DNA of 64,000 nucleotides, from the NCBI GenBank assembly GCA_015178975.1, contig WHVD01000027.1:124001-188000 (forward strand), given 5' to 3'. The DNA comes from Hysterangium stoloniferum (taxonomy: Eukaryota; Basidiomycota; Agaricomycetes; Hysterangiales; Hysterangiaceae). Shown piece by piece: positions 20,482-30,732 of this stretch (position 1 is its first letter; each line of letters begins with the position of its first letter). A program made the translations under genes and the position numbers. Under the pieces are notes generated by a model, which worked only from the letters and a program-made list of their open reading frames with translations, searched no databases and was not told the origin of the DNA.

Positions 20482-23400
20482 CTACGGATCCGTCTCTTTC
20501 CCCCCCTTCCATTTCTTCACTTTCTTCCTCCTCGCTTTCTTCACCTCATCCTTCGATTCCTCATGCTCCGCCTTCCGCTTCTTCTCATTCCCAGCCTGAG
20601 TCGGTCGACCCCCAGCATCTGCCTCCTCTCCCTCTGCCTCCGCTCCAATAATACCAAATATTTGTTGACAAACACTATGTAACGATGTTGAATTTTTGAA
20701 TCTTGAAGTCCGCACCTTTTTTAACAGCTCAGAGAGGTCTGAAACGTTCCAAATCGTCTGTTGACGACTAACGTCAGGTGTGATTCGTCTCGTATGCCGG
20801 GCTGCCAACAGGCACAGCTTTAAGAGCTCCTTAACTTGTGCTGCAGTTAAAGACTCTTTGTTGTCGCAAGCTTCAGAAATGACACTGAACATCACTTCAC
20901 GAAACTTCGCTATAAATTCGAGTGTCTCCGCTCCATCCGGATCCTGAAAAGAGTAAACACATGCGGTGTAATAGTCACCGTTCAACTTACAGTATTCGCA
21001 ACTTGGTTTAACAAAGGCTGGAAAAACTGGAAAATTTGACACTTCCTATAACTATTAACAGCCTTCTGTGCCAGCTCCAAAAGATCGCCTCTCAGACCCC
21101 ACGCACACCGTGGTTGTCGACGCACAAACTCCAGGAGAAAGCTGGACTGTATATGCGATGACTTGCGATTCGCAAAATCACATAGCGAGGCAAGGTACGT
21201 GGCGCTGACCGCGTCGCTCTCCTGAATAGCGTCAGAAAGTAGAATTCGACTGAGATACAAGCTGCATGCGCTAATGGTATCACGCAGATCGGATGAATTC
21301 GACTTTTGTGCAATAGTGTGCAACTCTGTGAGTGTCTTCTTGACCTCCGGCAAGTCCACAGTCGTAGGGACCTCCTTTGTTTTGCCGAACCGGGTGCGCA
21401 GCAATGCAGTCGCCTTATCAGATAGCTGTTTCTCATCCGACCCGGTGCCCATTATAACACGAATAATGGGCATTATGAATGCCACGGTATACTCGCTCGT
21501 AGGCTCTTTCCGCAGAAAAATATCCACCAGGTCCAGCACACGGTTTTTAAAGTGCGTCGCCTCTCTCTGTGCACCAGCCTCTGTTAAAGATTCAAACTGT
21601 CTCAGTATCGAAAACGAATGGCGCAAATTGCAAGTTAACACACCTCCCCGGCCTTTCTCTTTCACCCTCGATCGGAATATCTCTGCCAGATGCCCGTCGA
21701 GTTGCATCATCTGATCATCGTCCATGAGCTCCTCTTCGCTCTCTGAATCATCGTCTTCTGATCCTTCCGAAGCAGCCTGAATCCCACTTATGTGAAGAGC
21801 CTCCTCGATTTTGCGACGGAGCTCAAGGTCTTCTTCGATATCTTCAGTGTCTTCAGACTCACTGATAGCGTCTGATTCCGAGCTATCCGATTCCAAGCCT
21901 GACTCTGCACCTTCTTCAACATCATCTACACCCTCTTCTTCGTCTTCCTGAGTTGGATCGCGTCGAGCGAGTTGCTAAAGAGAATTCCTTTTATCAACCA
22001 TGTTACAAGCGACCAATCAATCAACTTACTGCAAGGATAAGATCCACAGTAGACTTGTCTACTAGTCCGGTTAAAAGACCAAATACCTGATTCGCTGTAG
22101 ACCGCAAGTAGACCGTCGGTTTCTCGAGGTATCCTATCAGCGTATCTACAATAGCTGCTATGGGTGTCGCCTCATCCTCTCCAGAGACCGCTTCCTCTTC
22201 CTGCACCTCCTCTTTCTTCTTTTTCTTCTTGTCCGGGCTGGAGGAAGCAGGAAAGAATCGTTTGATGCTCGTGATGCAAATCTGGAATGTCATCGTTATG
22301 GTTAAGTCGAGTGCCTAGATCACTCTGGAGGCCTTCACAAACCTCGATATCCTCGTCATTATTTGCCTCCGCGTTGAAATACCAATAGAGCAGCGTCGCT
22401 GTTAATAATAACTCTGACCCCATGCGTACCTCCTTTTGTTCAGGCCTAAGCTGCGTTCCTCACAGATTGAGCACGATCGTTCTGCACGCATACGCTCTAA
22501 ACATACCGTCTTCAACATGGCCAGTACCTCCACTGCTTGATCACGCAGCGATGCATCTTCTTCATCATCCATTCCAAGCCGCACAACATGCTTTGAATCT
22601 TTTTCTAATTCCAGGACTTGGGATAGGACTTTTGACATCCATAGTTGTCCGTCTGACGCGCAGCCTGTGCTACGGACAGTTTTGTCATCTCCTGAAAACA
22701 GTGTCGATTAATGATGATAATAAAAACACAGCTGAAGCATACCCTTTTTCAATAGTGTTGTCTGCGTTGTCAGCTCGGCCAGGCTCAATAAAAGACGCGC
22801 TTGGCAAGCACTGCGAGCTTCGTCCGAGAAAGCGGGTTCAGGCAATACATGGAGCTGAGCAGACAATTGCTCAAGTATGCCAACGACAAAGGAACTTTTC
22901 ACGCACCCATCGGTTGCTATGCTTCTCATTTTTCTTCCTAATCCCGAAAATGCCATGTAATAGGAGGAAATCCAACACAGTCGTTAACCATGAATCGGAC
23001 TTAGGGACCGCGCCATTTCGGATAAGCGACATGAATTGATCTACCACCCATACACGTGTTATCGTTGGGTCTCTGTGAATATGGTCAATTCGTGACAACA
23101 TAATGTGCCAGATGAAAATTTACATACTCCTCCTTAGGCTTCTGCGCCAACTCTCCGAGATGTGAAACATATTCCTCAACGCCTTTGACATCCATAGCAG
23201 CAAGTAATGACTCAACGGTCTTTGTCCGCGTGAGGCGGTCGAAGTGACCATGGGTCTGTAATAGTTGCAGAAGTACAGGGAATCCAGCAGAAGGATTCGC
23301 CATCACAATTGGAGGGAGTGACGAAGCCTATGGTATACATTACATGACAGAGATAATAGTGAAAAGATAGTGTTACACACCACCATCTTGGCAGCTTTAT

Positions 23401-24741
23401 GCAAATATCTGTCTGGCTTAGAGAGATGGTTGACCCACGAGCGCATAAAATTTGACGTGAACAGACGGGGGAGGTCACTAGCAGGTACTCGAGCCAGTGA
23501 TAAACGGAATAGTTCAAAGCCCCAAAGTTTGCGTCCATCGGATGAAGTTGGGGATAAGAGAGACTCTGATGCGCGAGGTCAAGATATTTATAACGTATAC
23601 AGAATAGATACTTACCATCTACGGCTACTTTGAAAAATTCAGGATATGACGCTCGGGGTATCTTAGATTGAGCAGTGTTCGGGTCAAGTGGGAAATAAAT
23701 ATCAAGAATCATATTCCAGACAAAATGCAGTTGTGGCTTCCAAGCAGCAGGACTTTTTGACTTTGCAGCAACAGTAGAATCATCCTCGATCTCGGCATCC
23801 TGAGGGTGGGTGGTTAGATTAAACTGATCCATTAGTAGATAGCCAGCAGTTTACTTTGAGTATTTTGGCCAAATTATTCAAGTTACTCGAAATTAAGACG
23901 TCACCATTTTTGAAAGTGGGCGACAACAGTGCCTTCCAGCTAACATCTACAGCTAAACCCTGCATGACGAGTGTCACGCCGACTTTCTCCGGCGACCATG
24001 ACTTGTCCTCGATAAAAACCTTCTCTGCTATCCACGTCAACGCCTCCTTCTTCCACTCTACTTCAGAAGAAGCCAAGGCTCGTAAGGCCAATATGAGCGA
24101 CCAATATGAAGGTTCCTTTAAAAACGACTTCTTGGCTTGTAATCCTAACAACATATCCATAGAATCCTGGAAATCCTTGAGAGTACACTGGGAGGTTGAC
24201 GATGTGGCAAGAGGAGTGGAACGAAACAAAAGACCGGATTGTATGAGAGCAGTTATGCCAAAAAGTCGCGCGAACAGAGTATCGCGCTCCTCTTGTCCCT
24301 TCATGGCACCATGAATCTGGGAAGCTTGGGAAATGAGAGATATGATTTGGGTAGCAGACACGGTATCAAGTCGGGAAAGAAGCTATTCATAGAGTTAGTT
24401 AGCGGCAGCATAGCGTCACAAATTGTTAGTCTTACCTCGGTGAGCACCACAGCAAAACCAAGTCGGCTACTCTCCCTTGGACTTGCCAATCCCCTAACAA
24501 GCCTGCGAACAGAATATGCCACGTCTGATGCATTCGGACCGTCGAGACCATCTCTAGTAGGTCTGTCGTCTGTATCCATGCCTTCATCCTCGCCTTCATC
24601 TTCACTAGAGGATTCCGGAGCGAAAGGAGTGAAATTCTTCTGGAACTGCTCCAAAGCCCCGACAAGCTTCACAGATGCATCTAACCTGTCAGCCTTTGAA
24701 TTTGAGGACAGGTGCCAAAATAGAGGCAGCGTCGTCGACAT
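20482..24741 (-). CDS. POL5: POL5 / Myb-binding protein 1A-like ribosome biogenesis protein
   Basis: A large multi-exon minus-strand gene. It starts MSTTLPLFWHLSSNSKADRL with the family's opening (short helix, then a count of repeats of HEAT type), followed by an early acidic insert (SSSEDEGEDEGMDTDD) and ends in an acidic region (ESDSSESDAISESEDTEDIEED, near 21.9 kb) and a Lys/Arg tail (KKARRKKVKKWKGGK). This order, helical repeats then acidic then basic tail, is typical of POL5 and MYBBP1A. Despite its name in yeast, POL5 works in the nucleolus in rRNA production and large-subunit assembly; the basic tail fits nucleolar targeting. Several short introns are clear (for example GTAAGACTAAC after VVLTE near 24437 and GTAAACTG after LAKILK near 23855). 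Total length of roughly 1,200 residues fits the family. The Copia insertion begins about 30 kb-wise next door, with its 5' LTR end only about 160 bp upstream of the start codon. Confidence 0.85.
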
Positions 24742-24902
24742 CTTGCGAGTCGACTTCAGAGATTTTTTTCCGGATTAAGGTAAAATTTTGGTCACGTGCG
24801 CCCTCGATCACAGTGCTTATGTGAAGCTGGATTCTGGCTCGGGCATGAACCTGGTACAGAGCTCTATGCGAACGATGTAGGTGAAATAAATGTGGTCAAA
24901 TA
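24742..24902. promoter_or_regulatory. Truncated POL5 upstream region
   Basis: Only 161 bp separate the POL5 ATG (minus strand) from the 5' LTR of the Copia element, so any POL5 promoter element further upstream has been displaced by 5.4 kb. No TATA motif stands out. Confidence 0.4.
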
Positions 24903-25207
24903 TGTTAGAGTATGATATTACAGCTCTTACATAGTCTATGATGTTCCCTATATTTTTCTGATATTTGTAGTATTTCTCCCAGCACTGTAGGTGCAGTATT
25001 GAGTGAGTTACCTAGTAAGGTAACTGATGTGTAGGTGCTTAGGTAAGCACCCTGTAGTATACTCCGCTGTGGGTGTGGGAAAGTCTCCTTAGTGTTTACT
25101 TTCCTCACACTCACAGGTATGTAGTTATTTCACAGTTGAATACACTTAGTGTTTACTTTCCTCACACTCACAGGGTGTTTGTCAAGAGTTATTCAACTGT
25201 TTCAATA
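24903..25207 (+). repeat. Copia 5' LTR
   Basis: Begins TGTTAGAGTATG and ends CTGTTTCAATA. It contains a 29-bp direct repeat (TTAGTGTTTACTTTCC... near 25089 and 25146) and an inverted pair ACAGTTGAAT / ATTCAACTGT (25132-25141, 25191-25200). The 5' LTR should carry the element's promoter. Confidence 0.95.
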
Positions 25208-25219
25208 GGTTATGGGCCC
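25208..25219 (+). other. Putative primer binding site (internal initiator-Met tRNA)
   Basis: GGTTATGGGCCC directly follows the 5' LTR. Its complement, GGGCCCATAACC, fits the anticodon stem-loop of eukaryotic initiator Met tRNA (anticodon CAU inside), and not a tRNA 3' end. Priming from a tRNA cut in the anticodon loop is known for Drosophila copia and yeast Ty5. Confidence 0.6.
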
Positions 25220-25807
25220 CGGCTTCTAAACCGGTACATCCAGTTGTCATCTGCGCAATCCATCACTTTGCACATCTTTTCTGACAACTTCTACTTGTCC
25301 AAAACACTCTACATTGCGTTTGGATTTTATTTTGGTTATATCTCCTTGGATTTTGGCCTGATTTGGTCGCTTTTTGGACTCACATCTCACACCTGTGATT
25401 GTGCGCATTTTTCGCCCATTAGGCGCCCGTGTCCATAAAAGGAAATATATTCCCACGCTCCAAATCGCTTGTCGTCGCTCAATTTCCCTTTTTTGGGCAA
25501 CTTCATTTTTATCACCCTTGTGACTCACCCTGTCACACCCTGTCACCTCTCTCTCCAGTCACACTCTTCCCTCACACCTCAAGCACTTCACAGTATCATC
25601 TGGGTCTGTGCCACGTCATTTTCCCTTTTTAACACGGTCTTTTAGATACATTGAACTTGAACTGTTGGCATTGTGCTCTTCAGTGGGCCTTTGTTTTTAC
25701 CTTCCTTGCAATATCACGGTAACCCTGTTGAGCAAGGCGGTGTTACAACTGCAAGTCCAATTACTTAGTTCTTTTTAAGTTAAATTCTTGGTGGATATTG
25801 ACGTGTC

Positions 25808-26356
25808 ATGGCATCCAGTGATACTTACAAACGTAGTGTCATATTGGGAGAGAATAATTATGAGGATTGGAGACATGACGTAATTGGTCTTTTGCGTATG
25901 GAGAACTGTCTCTCTATTGCCACTGGCAAAGAAAAACAACCTAGTGAGACTAGCTTACAGTCTGCCTGGTTGGAGTGCTCCAATAAAGCAGCTGGTATCA
26001 TATGGCGCTCTCTTGGACCTACACAGCGCACCCATGTTGACATTGATGATGGTCCTGATGATATGTGGTCTAAAATTGACAAGGCACATAATAAACAACT
26101 CCCTGCAGTTCGTTTTAGTGCCTACAATGACCTCTTTAATATTCGGAAGGAACCTGATGAATCTCTAACTTCATTAATGAGTCGTGTTGACAAGGTTTGT
26201 GCACGTGTCCAGAACTTGCGTCCAAAGGGGTACACTCTTGCCATGCTGGATGATGAGCTTGCTGCTCTCACTTTACTTCGTTCTCTGCTATCACATTCTC
26301 TGATGTCAAAACTCACTTTGCATCACAAGAGAGTTTGCAGTCTGCCAGAAGTTTAG
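25808..26356 (+). CDS. Copia Gag (nucleocapsid precursor), N-terminal frame
   Basis: Starts MASSDTYKRSVILGENNYED, typical of the Gag start of Copia elements (a short lead, then L/I-x-G-x-N-Y-x-x-W; here NYEDWRHDV). DDMWSKIDKAHN and LTLLRSLLS fit the UBN2/Gag helical domain. The frame stops at 26356, whereas the zinc knuckle and Pol continue one frame earlier from about 26312. The switch falls at or near the AAAA run 26308-26311. Gag assembles the virus-like particle in which reverse transcription takes place. Confidence 0.85.
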   Translation: MASSDTYKRSVILGENNYEDWRHDVIGLLRMENCLSIATGKEKQPSETSLQSAWLECSNKAAGIIWRSLGPTQRTHVDIDDGPDDMWSKIDKAHNKQLPAVRFSAYNDLFNIRKEPDESLTSLMSRVDKVCARVQNLRPKGYTLAMLDDELAALTLLRSLLSHSLMSKLTLHHKRVCSLPEV

Positions 26357-29300
26357 AGACGGCGAACAAAATTGTGTCAAAGACTTCCAACACTTCTGGT
26401 AAAGTTCCTTGCACATTCTGCAATGGTTCCACCCACACCCAAGACAATTGTTACGAGTATGCAAATGCACAGAAACAGGCAAAGGCCAAAGTTGAGCAGA
26501 AGAAAAAGGAGTATAAAGAAAGAAAGACTGCTAAGGCTGACAAAGCTAATGCGTCTGACAAGGTATCAGAGGAGAAGAAACCAGAGAGTGCTGGAAATGC
26601 AAGTGTTTCTATCCCTGACTCTACCGATCCATCTTGTGCTCTCCTTGTCAATGCTAGTTCTGACTGGACTGCTGACACAGGTGCTTCTTCGCACATGACT
26701 CCCCATCGTCATTGGTTTTCAAGTTATACCCTGTTTCAAACACCTATCCAAGTTGCAAATGGACAAATAGTTATGTCTGCAGGGATAGGAGCAGTGCGGT
26801 TTAAGCCTAAAGGGAATGGAAATGTAATAATAGAGTTTGAAAGGGTTCTCCATGTTCCCCATCTCACAAGTAACCTCCTCTCCGTCTTGTATTTGACAAA
26901 GAGAAAGAATTTCCGTGTCTCTATCTTTCATTCCACCATGTCTTTCTATTTGAGAAAGGTCTTGCGTTTCACTGCCACAGTCAATGAACATAACCAGGCC
27001 TATTTGGATGGAATGACGGTACCTATGACGGATTATGCAGGTCTTGTTACAACCTGTCCCTTGGACTCCACACTTTGGCATCGTCGCTTTAATCATCTCA
27101 ATCATGCCGATATCCAGAAGCTCCTCAAAGGTGATTTGGTTGGTGGGATAAAGATTGACTCTCACACGTCTCCTGATCCTATTTGTGAACCTTGTTTGGC
27201 TGGAAAACAGAACAGAGTGATTAATAAAATAGCAACAACACGCTATACTAAACCACTTGCACTCATTCACAGTGATGTTCATGGTCCCTTGCCTACACAA
27301 ACTGTGGAAGGGTTTCGCTACTGGATCACTTTCATTGATGATGCCTCACGCTATGCTTCGATTGCATTACTCAAAAATAAGAGTGATGCCTTTCAGGCAT
27401 TTAAGCAATATAAGGCTAAAGTGGAGAACTTGCTTGGTCAGAAGATCAAGATATTCAGAGATGACAAGGGTGGAGAATATATGTCTAAGGAGTTTGATAC
27501 CTTCCTTTCCACTGCTGGCATCAGCCGGCAGCATACTGTGCGGAATGAACCACATCAGAATGGGGTTGCTGAACGCTTCAACAGAACATTGGAAGAAGGG
27601 GCTACTTCAATTATGGCTGAATCCCACCTCCCTCCCTCATTCTGGGGACATGCTGTCATTGCCATTACTCATGTGCGCAACTGCTCACCTACCACTGCTC
27701 TTAAGCATTCTGTGCCTTATACTGTTTGGCATAGTAGGAAACCAGAAGTATCACATCTTAGGGTATTTGGCTGTACTGCTTATGTGCATGTACAGAAGGA
27801 CCAACGTATTGGACTTGGCTCTCATACACAGAAATGTGTCTTTATTGGATATCCTCCAGATTATAAGGGTTGGATGTTTTACAATCCCTTGACTAAGAAG
27901 ACTATTATCAGTAATAATGCTGTCTTTGATGAGAGAGTCTTACCAGGCTTGTCTAAACCTGCCATACCTTCTACTCCTACTGCTCCTGATGTTCTTCCTG
28001 ATACTCCACAATTTATTGATTTGTTTATTCCTGGACCCTCTAGGTCTATTCAGGTGGGAGCCCAGCCTAATCAGATGGGAGCTCCACAGGAACCAAATCC
28101 AGTGGGAGATGGTCAGAATAATGCTTTGCCTCCTGGTCCTAGTTCCAACTCTGATTCTAATTCTGAACATTCTGAACGTTCACCGAGTCCTCCTCCTCAA
28201 CCACGTCGCAATCCACCCAGAAACAGAGTTCCTCCTAAGCATTTCTGGCAAATTGACCCTGCTCACATCCACAACTATAGAGAATCTACTCCTGTAGTTG
28301 AGTCCAGTGATGAGGCAGAGGATTCTCCACTACATTCTCCTCCTCCAGTTGAGTCTGAGGAAGAAGCCCTAGCTGCCAGTGAGGGAGATCTTTACATTGG
28401 TGTGGATGAAGCCTTTGAGTTTGCCTACAAGGCCAGTGCTCATGATGATGCACCGAGAACTCTCAAAGAGGCCTTACAAAGTCCTGATGCTGACAAGTGG
28501 TATGACGCTGCATATGCAGAAATGCAATCCCTGCTTGAAAATGGCACTTTTCGCCTTGCTAAACTACCTGAGGGTCGTAAAGCTATTGGCTCTCGTTGGG
28601 TGTTTGTGATCAAGCGTAAGAAGGATGGGTCAATTGACAAGTTCAAAGCTCGTCTTGTTGCAAAAGGCTATGCACAACGACCAGGGTTTGACTTCACTGA
28701 TACCTTTGCTCCTACTGCCAAATGGGCCACTTTGCGTGCTGTCCTAGCATTGGCTGCACTGGAGGACATGGAACTTGAGAGTGTAGATATCTCCTCTGCA
28801 TTCTTGAATGGTGAACTTGAAGAGGAAGTATACTTGCAGCAGCCTGAAGGTTTTCACCAAGGTGCTCGTGATGAGTTCTTACTTCTTCTGAAAGGACTAT
28901 ATGGTTTACGCCAGTCACCTCGTATCTGGCACAAGAAGTTGAATGCTGTCCTGCTCAGTTTGGGTTTCAAACAAGTGCTATGCGATCATAGCATTTGGGT
29001 CTTCCAAAAGGGTGATGTCAAAGTCATTATACCAGTATTTGTAGATGACATGACTATTGCATCTAAATCCAAGGAGGCTATCAAAAAGCTCAAAGATGAT
29101 CTAAAGAGCCACTTCAAATTGCATGATCTTGGTCCTACTTCTTACTTGTTAGGTGTTGGCATTGAAAGAGACAGGACAAAGCGTACTATTACTCTATCAC
29201 AGCGTCAATACATTTTGGACATGTTACAGCGTTATGGTCTTGCTGACTGCAATCCCATTGGTACACCTATGATACCTAACTCAAAATTGAGTAAAGACCA

Positions 29301-30006
29301 GGCTCCAGTGTCTCCTGAAGAGATTGCATACATGAAGGACATTCCATACATCCATGCTGTTGGTTCTCTTATGTATTTGGCTGTTGCCACTCGTCCAGAC
29401 ATTGCCTATACTGTTGGAGTATTAGCCAGATTTAATCACAATCCAGGAAAGGCTCATTGGCTAGCAGTACAACATCTCTTTCGATATCTCAAAGGCACCC
29501 TTGACTTGGGCTTGACCTTTGGCCCTAGTAATGACAGGGAATTGTTTGTGTCTTATTCAGATGCTGACCATGGAGGTGATAAGTCAACTGGAAAATCTAC
29601 TGGTGCATATGTGGTTAAGATGGGTACTGGAGCCATTAGCTGGCAGAGCAAACTCCAGACTATTGTAACTCTCTCTACTACTGAAGCAGAGTATATTGCA
29701 GCAGTGTCAGCTGGTCAGGAAGTGCTATGGTTGCGAAACTTATTTGAGGAATTGGGATATCCTCAAAAGACTGCATCCACTTTGTATCTTGACAACCAAT
29801 CTTCTATTGCAGTTGCCAGAGATCCTGAACATCATGGCCGTATGAAGCATCTGGATTTGAGAACATATTGGTTAAGGCAGGAAGTTGATAGTGGGAAGAT
29901 CAAAGTTGTTCATCTCCCTACTTCAGAGATGCCTGCTGATTTATTGACAAAACCATTGGCTAAGCCAAAGGTAGAATACTTACGAAAACTACTGGGACTA
30001 GCATAG
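26335..30006 (+). CDS. Copia Pol: protease, integrase, reverse transcriptase, RNase H
   Basis: An open frame of 1,223 codons. Numbered from 26335: zinc knuckle C26-x2-C29-x4-H34-x4-C39; aspartic protease WTADTGASSHM near 114-116; pre-integrase HHCC zinc domain (LWHRRFNHLNH near 247, CEPC near 284); integrase core with HSDVHGP near 312, a second Asp near FRDDKGGEY 376 and the Glu in NGVAERFNRTLEE near 410; reverse transcriptase DISSAFLNGELEEEVY near 817 and PVFVDDM near 902; RNase H SYSDADHGGD near 1077, TTEAEYIA near 1117. All catalytic acids seen. The start is not a real initiation codon; the frame is open upstream and joined to Gag by a frame break. Integrase before reverse transcriptase is what separates Copia from Gypsy. 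Confidence 0.95.
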   Translation: MQSARSLETANKIVSKTSNTSGKVPCTFCNGSTHTQDNCYEYANAQKQAKAKVEQKKKEYKERKTAKADKANASDKVSEEKKPESAGNASVSIPDSTDPSCALLVNASSDWTADTGASSHMTPHRHWFSSYTLFQTPIQVANGQIVMSAGIGAVRFKPKGNGNVIIEFERVLHVPHLTSNLLSVLYLTKRKNFRVSIFHSTMSFYLRKVLRFTATVNEHNQAYLDGMTVPMTDYAGLVTTCPLDSTLWHRRFNHLNHADIQKLLKGDLVGGIKIDSHTSPDPICEPCLAGKQNRVINKIATTRYTKPLALIHSDVHGPLPTQTVEGFRYWITFIDDASRYASIALLKNKSDAFQAFKQYKAKVENLLGQKIKIFRDDKGGEYMSKEFDTFLSTAGISRQHTVRNEPHQNGVAERFNRTLEEGATSIMAESHLPPSFWGHAVIAITHVRNCSPTTALKHSVPYTVWHSRKPEVSHLRVFGCTAYVHVQKDQRIGLGSHTQKCVFIGYPPDYKGWMFYNPLTKKTIISNNAVFDERVLPGLSKPAIPSTPTAPDVLPDTPQFIDLFIPGPSRSIQVGAQPNQMGAPQEPNPVGDGQNNALPPGPSSNSDSNSEHSERSPSPPPQPRRNPPRNRVPPKHFWQIDPAHIHNYRESTPVVESSDEAEDSPLHSPPPVESEEEALAASEGDLYIGVDEAFEFAYKASAHDDAPRTLKEALQSPDADKWYDAAYAEMQSLLENGTFRLAKLPEGRKAIGSRWVFVIKRKKDGSIDKFKARLVAKGYAQRPGFDFTDTFAPTAKWATLRAVLALAALEDMELESVDISSAFLNGELEEEVYLQQPEGFHQGARDEFLLLLKGLYGLRQSPRIWHKKLNAVLLSLGFKQVLCDHSIWVFQKGDVKVIIPVFVDDMTIASKSKEAIKKLKDDLKSHFKLHDLGPTSYLLGVGIERDRTKRTITLSQRQYILDMLQRYGLADCNPIGTPMIPNSKLSKDQAPVSPEEIAYMKDIPYIHAVGSLMYLAVATRPDIAYTVGVLARFNHNPGKAHWLAVQHLFRYLKGTLDLGLTFGPSNDRELFVSYSDADHGGDKSTGKSTGAYVVKMGTGAISWQSKLQTIVTLSTTEAEYIAAVSAGQEVLWLRNLFEELGYPQKTASTLYLDNQSSIAVARDPEHHGRMKHLDLRTYWLRQEVDSGKIKVVHLPTSEMPADLLTKPLAKPKVEYLRKLLGLA

Positions 30007-30027
30007 AGCTGTCTCATCAGGTGGGAG

Positions 30028-30332
30028 TGTTAGAGTATGATATTACAGCTCTTACATAGTCTATGATGTTCCCTATATTTTTCTGATATTTGTAGTATTT
30101 CTCCCAGCACTGTAGGTGCAGTATTGAGTGAGTTACCTAGTAAGGTAACTGATGTGTAGGTGCTTAGGTAAGCACCCTGTAGTATACTCCGCTGTGGGTG
30201 TGGGAAAGTCTCCTTAGTGTTTACTTTCCTCACACTCACAGGTATGTAGTTATTTCACAGTTGAATACACTTAGTGTTTACTTTCCTCACACTCACAGGG
30301 TGTTTGTCAAGAGTTATTCAACTGTTTCAATA
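30028..30332 (+). repeat. Copia 3' LTR
   Basis: Identical by eye to the 5' LTR over 305 bp, same offset of 5,125 bp throughout. Confidence 0.95.
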
Positions 30333-30424
30333 AAATAGTCATCGACACCATCGTGAACAGCATCCTACCCCTCATCATTTTCGAAACAACGCCAACCCCT
30401 TCGGATTAGGCCATAACACCTACG

Positions 30425-30709
30425 TCAATAGATTTTACCTACACGATTAATCTGACCGATGTTGTCTGGTTCATGACACCATCCCTCACACGGTCGGCTA
30501 TTACAGGCATGTTCAAGTGGATGTTTAAAGTTCGAAAGACCTCTATATCGTCCACGTCTTATCATTTCACTCCTGTAATATAATATAAATGAAAGATACT
30601 TGATTCCCTTTTTTTCGTACATGCCTGTGACTCCATCATACCTGTTGGAACATTGAAAACTACAAATCTGACGCCCCACGTCGAAACGAAAGAGCATGTA
30701 ATGAATCAA
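30425..30709 (-). CDS. Possible small Cys-rich gene fragment beside the Copia element
   Basis: Minus strand. ATG at 30709 leads to RQICSFQCSNR; a good GT-AG intron of about 67 nt (GTATGATGG...ATTACAG) follows, and then EMIRRGRYRGLSNFKHPLEH and ACNSRPCEGWCHEPDN. Cys spacing (C-x3-C, later C-x4-C-x3-C with nearby His) could bind zinc. The frame ends about 90 bp before the Copia 3' LTR. It starts only 24 bp after the HRQ1 stop, which is very close for a separate gene. It may be a real gene whose end was displaced by the Copia insertion, a remnant, or chance. I do not recognise it. Confidence 0.25.
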   Translation of the reverse strand: MIHYMLFRFDVGRQICSFQCSNRYDGVTGMYEKKGIKYLSFILYYRSEMIRRGRYRGLSNFKHPLEHACNSRPCEGWCHEPDNIGQINRVGKIY

Positions 30710-30732
30710 AAACTTTTCGATGATTAGTGATA

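Larger units (their letters stand above)
24903..30332 (+). mobile_element. Full-length Ty1/Copia LTR retrotransposon
   Basis: Two 305-bp LTRs (24903-25207, 30028-30332), identical by eye, bound a 4.8-kb interior with Gag and Pol. The 5 bp AAATA occur just before the 5' LTR (24898-24902) and just after the 3' LTR (30333-30337), a target-site duplication. A purine tract GGTGGGAG precedes the 3' LTR. Domain order protease, integrase, reverse transcriptase, RNase H makes it Copia-type. Identical LTRs mean a very recent insertion. Confidence 0.95.

Noticed and set aside
20421-20651. Pro/Ser-rich plus-strand ORF opposite the POL5 tail.
   Set aside because: Shadow of the Lys/Glu-rich C-terminus.
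26719-27300. 193-codon minus-strand ORF inside the Copia pol gene.
   Set aside because: Antisense shadow with no family features.
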